Source: Gemmatimonadota bacterium
Lineage (GTDB): Bacteria; Gemmatimonadota; Gemmatimonadetes; Gemmatimonadales; Gemmatimonadaceae
Assembly (NCBI GenBank): GCA_025362095.1
Contig: JANYIJ010000148.1
Coordinates: forward strand, 1 to 35,763
DNA: 35,763 nucleotides
Reading direction: 5' to 3'
The notes under the pieces are model-generated. The model did no database searches and was not told where the DNA came from. It saw only the letters and a list, made by a program, of their open reading frames with translations. Every line of letters starts with the position of its first letter. The stretch's first letter is position 1. Position numbers and translations under genes: made by a program. This document shows, one piece after another, positions 27,680-35,763 of this stretch.

Positions 27680-30600
27680 TCAGTTTCCCGCGGACGTGGA
27701 CGCGTGCGCGAGGCCGGGCTCGAGCGCGCTGCCTTTCGGCGCACGCGCGCCTGCACGACCGAACCACGACTGCAGTTCGTCCAGATATGTGTAGAACACC
27801 GGTGTGACGAACAGCGTCACCACCTGCGAAAATACGAGCCCGCCCACAACGGCGATGCCCAGCGGCCGCCGCGACGCAGCGCTCGCGCCGACGCCGATCG
27901 CGATCGGCAGCGTGCCGATGATCGCGGAAAACGTCGTCATCATGATCGGCCGGAACCGCACGACCGCCGCGCGCATGATGGCCTCGGTGGGCGGCGAGTG
28001 CTCTGCCCGCTCCGTGGCGATCGCGAAATCGATCATCATGATCGCGTTCTTCTGCACGATGCCGATCAGCATGATGATTCCCACATATCCGTAAACGCCG
28101 AGCTCCACTTTCGTGATGTACAGCGCGAACAGCGCGCCGAACGCGGCGAACGGAAGCCCGGTGAGGATCGTGATGGGATGGATGAAGCTCTCGTACAGCA
28201 CGCCGAGAATCAGATAGATAATGAACACGGTGATCAGCAGGAGAAGGCCGAGCCCCTTCTGCGATTGCTCGAACGCCTGCGCCGTGCCGTTGAACGCCGC
28301 CGTGATGTTCGCTGGCAGCGATTGTGTCGCAACCTGCTTCACGTGATCTACCGCGCCGCCGAGCGCGATGCCCGGCGCGAGATTGAACGAGATCGTCACC
28401 GACGCCATCTGCCCCGAATGCGGAATGCTCAGTGGCCCTACGACATTTTCGAAGGTCGCGACGTCGGCGAGCGGAACAAGCTTGCCGCCGGAGCCAGGCA
28501 TGTAGAATTTCTGAAGCGCGGTGGCGTCGAGCTGCGCCGACGGCACGGTCTCCATCACCACCCAGTACTCGTTGGTGGGCGTGTAGATCGTGGAGACCTG
28601 TTGCTGGTTATAGGCGTTCGCGAGCGCGTTCTCGATGCTCGCCGGCGTGACGCCGAGCGAGAGCGCGCGATGGCGGTCGATGCGGATGCGAACGATCGGA
28701 CTGCGGTTGAGCAGGTCCGATGTCACGCCGCTGAGCATCGGCTCCGCCTGCAACTTCGCGAGCAGCTTCGCCGACTCCGCGTACAGCTGCGTGATGTCGG
28801 GCCCGCGAAGTGTGAACTGATAGAGCGTCTTCGCCGAGCGCCCGCCGATTCGAATCACGGGGGGGTTCTGGAAGTACACGGCGAGTCCCGGAATTCCGCT
28901 GAGCCGGCGCGTAAGCTCGACGACCATCGCGTCGGCCGTCGGACGCTTGCCCTGCGGCTTGAGCGTGACGCTGAGATTTCCCTGATTTCCGCCGCTGCCG
29001 CCGAACCCGCCAAGCGATGACGTGAACGACACAATATTTGTGTCCTTCGCGAGTCGCTCCATCGCGATTTTCTGCAGCCGCACCATATCGCCGAACGATG
29101 TGCCCTGTGCGGCCTCGGTCGTGCCGTTCAGCGATCCCGTGTCGTCGGGCGGGAAGAGTCCCTTGGGTATGATCGTCCAGAGCGTGCCGATCAACGCGAG
29201 GATCACCGCGGAAAACACGAGCGTGACCGGACGGTGGCGCATCACCCAGCCGAGTGAACGCGCGTACGCTTCCTTCGCATCCTCGAAGATCCGCTCGGTC
29301 GCCTCGAACAGTTTGCCGTGCTTCACCGTGCCGTGCGCCTTGAGCAGACGGCTGCATAGCATCGGCGTCAGCGTGAGCGAAACGAATCCGGAGACGAGCA
29401 CCGCGACCGCGATGGTGATCGCGAACTCGCGGAACAGCCGGCCGATGATGCCGCCCATGAACATCAGCGGGATGAACACCGATGCGAGCGACAGCGTCAT
29501 GGAGAGAATCGTGTAGCCGATTTCGCGCGCGCCGTCAAACGCCGCCTGCATCGGCGGTTTTCCCATCTCGAGATGACGATAGATGTTCTCGAGCATCACG
29601 ATCGCATCGTCGACCAGGAACCCGACCGCAAGCGTCAGCGCCATCAACGACAGGTTGTCGATGCTGAAATGCAGCAGCGCCATGATCGAGAACGTGCCCA
29701 CGATCGCCATCGGCAGCGTGAAGCTCGGGATCAGCGTCGCCACCACGTTCCGGAGGAAGACGAAGATCACCATCACCACCAGCCCGAGCGCGAGCAGCAG
29801 CGAGAACTTCACGTCGTTGACGGAATTCTGAATCGACACCGAGCGGTCGTACTGGATGTGCACGCTCAGCGTCTTCGGCAGTCCTTTCTCGATTTCCGCG
29901 AGCACGGCCTTTGCCTTCTTCGCGATGTCTACGGTGTTCGTGCCGGGCTGGCGGTTGATCATCAGGAACACGGTGCGGTCGTTGCCGAACCACGCGCCGC
30001 CTTTGTTGTTCTGAATGTCGTCCAGCACGTTTCCGAGATCGCCGAGCCGCACAGGCGCGCCGTTCTTCCAGGAAACAATCAGCTTCCTGAAGTCGGCGGC
30101 GTTCGACATCTGCCCCGTCGCCTGGATCGTGAGCGTCTTGTCCTTGCCGTAGAGCACGCCCGTCGGGAGCAGCACGTTGTTGTTCTTGATCGCGTTCGCA
30201 ACCTGCGTGACGCCAATGCCCAGGCTCGCGAGCTTTGCCGGATCGAGCTGCACGCGCACCGCGTACTTGCTCGCGCCCATCACGTTCACCTGCGCGACGC
30301 CCTCGACCATGGAGAGCTGCTGCCCAATTGTTGTCTCGGCGAATTCGTCGATGTCCTGCATCGACAGCACGCTCGACGTGAGCGTGATGTTCAGAATCGG
30401 CGATGCCGCCGGATTCTGCTTGCGATAGTTCGGCGGCAGGATGTTCGGCGGAAGGAACGCCAGCGTCTTGGAAATCGCCGCGTTTACGTCCTGCGCGGCC
30501 GATTCGATATCGCGGTCGAGCGCAAACGTGAGCGTGATGTTGGTGGAGCCGAGGCTGCTGTTCGAGGTGATCTCGTCGATGCCCGCGATCGCCGAGAACG

Positions 30601-30808
30601 ATTTCTCGAGCGGCGTCGCGACCGTCGCAGCCATCGTCTCGGGACTCGCGCCCGGGAGATTTGCGCTGACGTTGATCGTCGGATAGTCGATCGTGGGGAG
30701 ATCGCTCACCGGAAGTTGCTGATATCCGATGATCCCGAACACCAGAATCCCGATCATGACGAGCAGCGTCATGACCGGGCGCTTGATGAACAGTCCGGTG
30801 AGGTTCAT
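27680..30808 (-). CDS. RND (HAE1/AcrB-type) efflux permease, MdtB-like paralogue
   Basis: MNLTGLFIKRPVMTLLVMIGILVFGIIGYQQLPVSDLPTIDYPTI; GFLVDDAIVMLEN and GIVQKNAIMMIDFAI; 3 bp upstream of the second permease. Confidence 0.95.
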   Translation of the reverse strand: MNLTGLFIKRPVMTLLVMIGILVFGIIGYQQLPVSDLPTIDYPTINVSANLPGASPETMAATVATPLEKSFSAIAGIDEITSNSSLGSTNITLTFALDRDIESAAQDVNAAISKTLAFLPPNILPPNYRKQNPAASPILNITLTSSVLSMQDIDEFAETTIGQQLSMVEGVAQVNVMGASKYAVRVQLDPAKLASLGIGVTQVANAIKNNNVLLPTGVLYGKDKTLTIQATGQMSNAADFRKLIVSWKNGAPVRLGDLGNVLDDIQNNKGGAWFGNDRTVFLMINRQPGTNTVDIAKKAKAVLAEIEKGLPKTLSVHIQYDRSVSIQNSVNDVKFSLLLALGLVVMVIFVFLRNVVATLIPSFTLPMAIVGTFSIMALLHFSIDNLSLMALTLAVGFLVDDAIVMLENIYRHLEMGKPPMQAAFDGAREIGYTILSMTLSLASVFIPLMFMGGIIGRLFREFAITIAVAVLVSGFVSLTLTPMLCSRLLKAHGTVKHGKLFEATERIFEDAKEAYARSLGWVMRHRPVTLVFSAVILALIGTLWTIIPKGLFPPDDTGSLNGTTEAAQGTSFGDMVRLQKIAMERLAKDTNIVSFTSSLGGFGGSGGNQGNLSVTLKPQGKRPTADAMVVELTRRLSGIPGLAVYFQNPPVIRIGGRSAKTLYQFTLRGPDITQLYAESAKLLAKLQAEPMLSGVTSDLLNRSPIVRIRIDRHRALSLGVTPASIENALANAYNQQQVSTIYTPTNEYWVVMETVPSAQLDATALQKFYMPGSGGKLVPLADVATFENVVGPLSIPHSGQMASVTISFNLAPGIALGGAVDHVKQVATQSLPANITAAFNGTAQAFEQSQKGLGLLLLITVFIIYLILGVLYESFIHPITILTGLPFAAFGALFALYITKVELGVYGYVGIIMLIGIVQKNAIMMIDFAIATERAEHSPPTEAIMRAAVVRFRPIMMTTFSAIIGTLPIAIGVGASAASRRPLGIAVVGGLVFSQVVTLFVTPVFYTYLDELQSWFGRAGARAPKGSALEPGLAHASTSAGN

Positions 30809-30847
30809 GCCCCGCTCATCTCCGTATCACGCTTGCTTCAGCCTGCT

Positions 30848-32155
30848 TCACGGTGCGGGTGGTGCTTTTCCGCCGCGTCCGCGTCCGCCCCGGCCGCCGC
30901 CGCGTCCGCCCCGGCCGGCTCCGCCGCCACCACCGCCCGCCGAATCCTTCGCGCTGCGGAGATCAACGGGAGCGCCGGGCGTGAGGCGCGACTGGCCGTC
31001 GGAAACCACGCGCTCACCCTCGCTGAGCCCGGACGCGATCACCGAGAGTCCGTTCGCCGTGCGCTCGACGCTCACCATCCGCAGCGACGCCGTGCTCGCC
31101 GAGTCCACTACGTAGACGTAGGTGCCGCGCTGTCCGGTCACCACGCACTGCGAGGGAACCACGAGCGCCCCTTCCTCCGTGAACAGCTTCATCGAAACCG
31201 CCATGAACTGTCCGGCCCAGAGCGAACCGCCGGCGTTGTCGAACTTCGCGCGCAGCTGCACCGTGCCCGTCGTCGTGTCCACGGCGTTGTCGATGAACGT
31301 CTGTACGCCGTATCCATCCGTATTCGCCGCGGCCGGATCGACTGCAACGGTTTGCGAATTTCCCTTCTTCGCGGCGTCCATCGACGGGCTCGCGGTGTCT
31401 TTCGGCGCAGTCGGCGACGAGGCCGCGCTCGGCATCGCCGTCACCGGCAGCCCGCCCTTCGCGCCGTACTGGAGCACGAGAGGCAACAGTGAACCCGGCA
31501 CCGAGTATCGGACGTAGATCGGCCGCACCTGGTTGATCACCACGAGCGGAGTCGACGCGCCCGCGCGCACAAGATTTCCGTTCTTCACGAGCAGGCCGCC
31601 GGTGCGCCCCGAGATCGGCGCGCGAACGGTCGTGTTGTCGAGATTGAACTTCGCGTTGGACACGGCGGCGATGTCGGCCTCGACGACCGCTTGCGTGGAG
31701 GCGGCAGTCGTGGATTTGAGCTCTGCGTCGGCAGCGGACACGACGTTCTGCTTTCGGAGCGACTCGAAGCGATCGTAGTCCCGCTTCGCGTTCTCGGCGA
31801 TGGCCTTGTCGCGCGCGAGCTGCGCGAGCGCCACGTCGTACGCGGCCTGATACTGATGCGGTTCGATCTTGAAGAGGATCTGCCCCTTCTTCACTTCGGC
31901 GCCTTCGGAGAATGGCACGTCGACGATGATGCCATCGACCTGCGAGGCGACCGACGCCGCCTGGATCGGCGTGACGATGCCGTTCGCTTCGACAGTGTAG
32001 GGGAGCGCCATCTTCTTCACCGGCACGACTGCCACCGAGATCGCGGGCCGCTGCGGCTTGACCGGCGCTTTGGAGCACGCGCTGATGGCAAACATCGCTC
32101 CGACGCCCAAGGCCGTGAAACGAGTGCCGTGCGCGGAGAGTCGCTGACGCTTCAT
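30848..32155 (-). CDS. RND periplasmic adaptor (MdtA-like membrane fusion lipoprotein) with RGG-rich C-terminus
   Basis: MFAISACSKAP lipobox-like; ANGIVTPIQAASVASQVDGIIVDVPFSEGAEVKKGQILFKIEP; VRAPISGRTGGLLVKNGNLV; C-terminus GGGGGGAGRGGRGGGRGGRGRGGKAPPAP. Confidence 0.93.
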   Translation of the reverse strand: MKRQRLSAHGTRFTALGVGAMFAISACSKAPVKPQRPAISVAVVPVKKMALPYTVEANGIVTPIQAASVASQVDGIIVDVPFSEGAEVKKGQILFKIEPHQYQAAYDVALAQLARDKAIAENAKRDYDRFESLRKQNVVSAADAELKSTTAASTQAVVEADIAAVSNAKFNLDNTTVRAPISGRTGGLLVKNGNLVRAGASTPLVVINQVRPIYVRYSVPGSLLPLVLQYGAKGGLPVTAMPSAASSPTAPKDTASPSMDAAKKGNSQTVAVDPAAANTDGYGVQTFIDNAVDTTTGTVQLRAKFDNAGGSLWAGQFMAVSMKLFTEEGALVVPSQCVVTGQRGTYVYVVDSASTASLRMVSVERTANGLSVIASGLSEGERVVSDGQSRLTPGAPVDLRSAKDSAGGGGGGAGRGGRGGGRGGRGRGGKAPPAP

Positions 32156-32282
32156 CTGAGAATATTCGCTCGAAAGTTGGACGGTGCTGAACGGGTTCCT
32201 TCAGGGCCGCAGCATCGCGAATTACCTCTACGCACGAGAGGCGAAAGTCGCTTGCGGCCGCCCTCCCGCACCTTCGGGTCGG

Positions 32283-33371
32283 TTACGGGTGCAACGTGAG
32301 CTTCTGCAGGCGCCAGTTCAGGATTTCGGCAACGTAAAGCGTGTTCTCGGAGGGGCAGGAGATCTCGTGAATCCAGCCGAATTGCTTGAGTTGCTTGCCC
32401 GCTTCGCCAAGCGTCCCGACCACCTTCCCCTCGAGGGTAACTTTGTAGATCCGGCCCGGCACCGCGTCGGCCACATAGAGGAACTGGTTCGCTCCCGGAT
32501 TGATGCAAATTGCCCACGGCGAACCCGAGGCCATCGTGGCGCCGCCGCCTGCGGGTGCACCGGCGACGGGCATCGCGCCATTCATGATGTTCGGCTCGCC
32601 GGCAAAGGGCACGTCGATCGTGAATTGACGAAGGAACCCTCCATCGCTGTCAAATACCTGAATGCGCCGGTTGCCCCGATCCGCCACATACACGTTGCCC
32701 TTTGCGTCGGCGGCGATCGAGTGCGGCGTGTTCAGCTGGCCCTGACCCGATCCGCGTTCGCCCCACGTCTTCACCCATTTGCCATTCTTATCGACTTTCA
32801 CCACGCGCGAGTTGCCATATCCATCGCTGATGAACGTGTTTCCCTGCGGGTCCCACGCGACGTCGGTCGGGCGGTTGAACGTGCCCCAGCCCGCAGCGGG
32901 CGCGGGCGCTCCAGCCGGTCGCGGCGCGGCGGGTTCGGCGGCTTCTTCGCGCCGCCCGAGCACCATCGTCACGCGGCCGGCGGAATTGAATTTGATGATC
33001 ATGTTCGTGCCTTCGTCGGTCGCCCAGATGTTGTCGTCGCCGTCGACGCGAACGGTGTGGGCAAACGCAAATCCGTATAGCTCTTTTCCGATCTCGCGAA
33101 TGAACACGCCATCGGCGCCGAATTCGAACAGCTGCGCCGCGGTCGCGCCATGCACCGTCGAGCGCTCGCCGGTGCGGCTGTACACGAACACATGTCCCTT
33201 CGAGTTCACTGCGACGCCCGCGACCTCGCCGAGGTACAGGTTCGCAGGCATCTTGAGGAAATCGATGCTTGCGTCGAATCGAATGGCGGGCACCGACTGC
33301 GCGGAAATCGGTGAAACAGTCGGCGCGGTGAGCGCGACTGCGGTGAGCATCAAGGCCGGAAAACGTCTCAC
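32283..33371 (-). CDS. Exported NHL-repeat beta-propeller protein
   Basis: MRRFPALMLTAVALTAPTVSPISAQS signal; NHL repeats FNRPTDVAWDPQGNTFISDGYGNSRVVKVDKNGKWVKTWG and LNTPHSIAADAKGNVYVADRGNRRIQVFDSDG. Confidence 0.9.
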   Translation of the reverse strand: MRRFPALMLTAVALTAPTVSPISAQSVPAIRFDASIDFLKMPANLYLGEVAGVAVNSKGHVFVYSRTGERSTVHGATAAQLFEFGADGVFIREIGKELYGFAFAHTVRVDGDDNIWATDEGTNMIIKFNSAGRVTMVLGRREEAAEPAAPRPAGAPAPAAGWGTFNRPTDVAWDPQGNTFISDGYGNSRVVKVDKNGKWVKTWGERGSGQGQLNTPHSIAADAKGNVYVADRGNRRIQVFDSDGGFLRQFTIDVPFAGEPNIMNGAMPVAGAPAGGGATMASGSPWAICINPGANQFLYVADAVPGRIYKVTLEGKVVGTLGEAGKQLKQFGWIHEISCPSENTLYVAEILNWRLQKLTLHP

Positions 33372-33524
33372 GATTTTGACTCCTGTTCGATGCGCGGTGA
33401 ACGGTCAACCTATCCGGCTCGACGTGCCGCCGCGAGTCGTCCACCGACGTCCGTGTTCGCTTTCGAACCGCCGATTCCCGAATTCGAACGCCGGGTCTCG
33501 AAACCGCAGTGGTTCGCCAGACGT

Positions 33525-33547
33525 AACTCACTGTGGCGGAGTGAGTT
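33525..33547. promoter_or_regulatory. Perfect inverted repeat upstream of the TolC-like gene (operator or hairpin candidate)
   Basis: AACTCACT-gtggcgg-AGTGAGTT, 8-bp perfect arms in the divergent NHL/TolC intergenic region. Confidence 0.4.
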
Positions 33548-33623
33548 GAGGCAGCATCGCCTCGGCATACAAGTTGCCATTCAGCACTGCGTCCCTTTAT
33601 CGCACCATGACAGGAGAAGCAGC

Positions 33624-34949
33624 ATGAGACGGATCCGAAATCACGTCGCCGTTGTCGCTTTCATTTTCGCGCCTGCTTTTCTCCCGGCACAGCAGGGCGC
33701 GGATGGCTCGCGTCCCGTTTCACTGGAGGAGGCCGTGCGGCTGGCGCAGCTCAATTCGCCCGTGACGGTAGGCGCCAGAAATGCGCTCCGCACCGGGCGG
33801 CTCACGCAGCTGAATGCGCTCGGTCAATATCTGCCAAACCTCAGCGTCAGCTACGGCGCGTCGAATTTCTCCGGCGGAATTTATCAGCAGGGAGAGCTTC
33901 TTCCGTACAAGGGCGATCCCTGGAACTATGGCAAGGGATACAACGCGAGCATCGTGCTGTTCGACGGCGGCCAGCGATACTTCGGCTATCGGCAGGCGGT
34001 GGCGGGTCAGCGCGCGAATGAAGAAAACGAAACCCTTCAGCGCTATGGCGTGGCGACCACGGTGAAGCAGCAGTACTTCGCGGTGCTTCAGGCACGTGAG
34101 CTTGAGGCCGCCGGCGCTAGCGCGCTCGAGCAAGCGCAGGTCGCATTGAACGCATCGGCGGCGAAAGTAAAAATCGGTCAGGTCGTTCGAACGGATTCCC
34201 TAAAGGCGGCGATTCAGGTTGGCGCCGCCCGACTGCAGTTGCTCAACGCGCGCGCCAGTCTGCGCGATGCGAACGCGGCGCTCACGCGTCTTGTGGCATC
34301 GAATGTTCCCGTGACCGCGATCGCCGCCGACACCAGCGACATTCCGAAACTCGACGTGGACGACGCCTCTCTCGCGCGCATGGCCGATGACGGCCCGGGT
34401 ATCAGGCAGGCGGCCGCGAACCTGGAGGCGGTAAAACAGGGGCGTCGCGCGACGATGACCTCGCAGTACATCCCGCAGGTTCGCGCCAACTACAACTACA
34501 ACGCGAGCGGGTTCACGTCACCGACGTTCAACTGGGGCGGTGGGCCCGCGGCGTCTACGCAGACGCAATATTCGTTTTCCATCGGGTACACGATTTTCAA
34601 TGGCTTCACCCGGGAACTGAACGCGATGCAGGCGACGGTCCTCGCCGACAACGCCGAGGCGGTGCTTCGCGACGCGCGATTCAATGCGAAGTCGCAGCTC
34701 GCGCAACTGATCGATCAGTTTCGCACTGCGGCGCAGACGGTCGAATTGCAGAGGCTCCAGATCGCTGCGGCCCAGGAGGATCTGTCGGCCCAGCAATCCC
34801 GCTACGCGCTCGGCGCATCGTCGTATCTCGATCTGCTCACCTCGCAGACGGCGCTCGACTCCCAGCGGATTCTGCTGATCAACGCGCGCTTCACCGCGCG
34901 CACGGCTCGGGCCGCGATCGAGGCTTTCATCGGGCGTGACTTGAAATAG
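33624..34949 (+). CDS. TolC-family outer membrane efflux protein
   Basis: ATG at 33624 after AGGAGAAG; MRRIRNHVAVVAFIFAPAFLPAQQ signal; SLEEAVRLAQLNSPVTVGARNALRTG; LSAQQSRYALGASSYLDLLTSQTALDSQRILLINARFTARTARAAIEAFIGRDL. Confidence 0.94.
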   Translation: MRRIRNHVAVVAFIFAPAFLPAQQGADGSRPVSLEEAVRLAQLNSPVTVGARNALRTGRLTQLNALGQYLPNLSVSYGASNFSGGIYQQGELLPYKGDPWNYGKGYNASIVLFDGGQRYFGYRQAVAGQRANEENETLQRYGVATTVKQQYFAVLQARELEAAGASALEQAQVALNASAAKVKIGQVVRTDSLKAAIQVGAARLQLLNARASLRDANAALTRLVASNVPVTAIAADTSDIPKLDVDDASLARMADDGPGIRQAAANLEAVKQGRRATMTSQYIPQVRANYNYNASGFTSPTFNWGGGPAASTQTQYSFSIGYTIFNGFTRELNAMQATVLADNAEAVLRDARFNAKSQLAQLIDQFRTAAQTVELQRLQIAAAQEDLSAQQSRYALGASSYLDLLTSQTALDSQRILLINARFTARTARAAIEAFIGRDLK

Positions 34950-35008
34950 CGGGGAAGGTGGCGCAAGTTGCTCCACGGAGTTCGGTCTTCCCCCACGAGG
35001 TTGTGACC

Positions 35009-35683
35009 ATGCGCTCGCACATTCGATTCACCGCCTTTCCGCTGCTGTTGATCGCGGCTGCATCGTGCTCGCAGCAGAAGCCGGCGGCCGCGCCTGCACC
35101 GGCGTCCGGCACTGGAGCTGCAGCAGCTCCCGCATCCGCTGCTCCCGCTGGACGCGGCGCGACGGCACCCGCGGGCGCGCCGGCTGGAGCGCCCGCTGGA
35201 GCTCCCGGAGCACCGGGCGCAGGCGGTCCTCCGGGCGGAGGGCGCGGCGGTCCGCCGCCGATGACGCCCGAACAGCGCGCCGCGCGCCGCGATTCGATCG
35301 CCACGCTTCGCGCAGCCTCGAATGCACAACTAATGAAGCAGATTGCCGGTCGCGAAAACGAACCGGCCGGCACGGTCTTCAAGAACGTACAGGTTGCGAT
35401 GAACAAGGCGATGCCCGCCGGACGGTTCCTTGTCATGATGGATTCGACGTACGGCCGCGGACTTGGCCGCAACTGCGTCGATTGCCACGTCGCGAACCAG
35501 TGGGCGAGCGACAGTCTCGCGCGCAAGAAAACCGCGCGTATCATGGCCGAGCTGGTGGAAGCGGTGAACACGACGCAACTCACGAAACTCGCGCCGCGGC
35601 CGGGTGCTCCGCCGCGCGCCATCAATTGCATTTCGTGCCATCGAGGCAACCCTGGTGGTCCTGGGCAGGCATTGATGCCGTAG
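35009..35683 (+). CDS. Diheme c-type cytochrome lipoprotein resembling the photosynthetic reaction-centre cytochrome c subunit family
   Basis: LLLIAAASCSQQ lipobox-like; Pro/Ala/Gly linker; FKNVQVAMNKAMPAGRFLVMMDSTYGRGLGRNCVDCHVANQW, INCISCHRG; two CxxCH motifs. Confidence 0.85.
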   Translation: MRSHIRFTAFPLLLIAAASCSQQKPAAAPAPASGTGAAAAPASAAPAGRGATAPAGAPAGAPAGAPGAPGAGGPPGGGRGGPPPMTPEQRAARRDSIATLRAASNAQLMKQIAGRENEPAGTVFKNVQVAMNKAMPAGRFLVMMDSTYGRGLGRNCVDCHVANQWASDSLARKKTARIMAELVEAVNTTQLTKLAPRPGAPPRAINCISCHRGNPGGPGQALMP

Positions 35684-35763
35684 CAACCGTAACGAAGTGA
35701 ACTGTTAACCACTAACTGTTGGTCGGTTAACCAAGGTGTAAGAATCAGCCCGGGCTACGAACC

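Noticed and set aside
24566-30808. Tandem RND genes as a recent mobile duplication
   Set aside because: The proteins are clearly diverged and tandem RND pairs are known from mdtBC-type operons; no flanking repeats or transposase seen.
29573-31492. 639-aa ORF on + strand
   Set aside because: Antisense across the second RND permease and the adaptor; no domain signals.
1-35763. CRISPR array, prophage, transposon, toxin-antitoxin or BGC
   Set aside because: No regularly spaced direct repeats, transposase/integrase, phage structural genes, small paired TA ORFs or biosynthetic megaenzymes recognised.

Overview
High-GC bacterial chromosomal window with dense coding and mostly recognisable genes. 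Gene content and the style of the secreted proteins suggest Gemmatimonadota or a related lineage; this is inference and was not tested. Left to right: partial type III glutamine synthetase (-); large TonB-dependent receptor with a Gly-rich insert and a non-barrel C-terminal extension (-); DASS-family transporter (-); tRNA-Cys(GCA) followed by a heptamer repeat tract and two strong hairpins; exported CarboxypepD_reg/'plug-only' protein (+); CstB-like MBL-rhodanese fusion (-) with a TauE/SafE exporter and amidase upstream (-); YCF48-like lipoprotein (-); SCO protein and GHL10 glycosidase (+); DctA-like symporter (+); large VPS10/BNR-like protein (-); exported MsrA (-); rhomboid protease (-); ADOP/MacB-type permease (-); two adjacent RND pumps plus adaptor (-), NHL protein (-) and a divergent TolC-like protein (+), forming a possible MdtABC-like tripartite system; and a diheme RC-cytochrome-like lipoprotein (+). 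I saw no CRISPR array, prophage, transposase or obvious defence system. The best second-look items are the phased repeat array over a candidate promoter upstream of the glutamine synthetase, the TonB receptor's C-terminal LTxxQ-containing extension, the plug-only protein, the structured intergenic region after tRNA-Cys, and Gly/Arg-rich tracts recurring in unrelated exported proteins.
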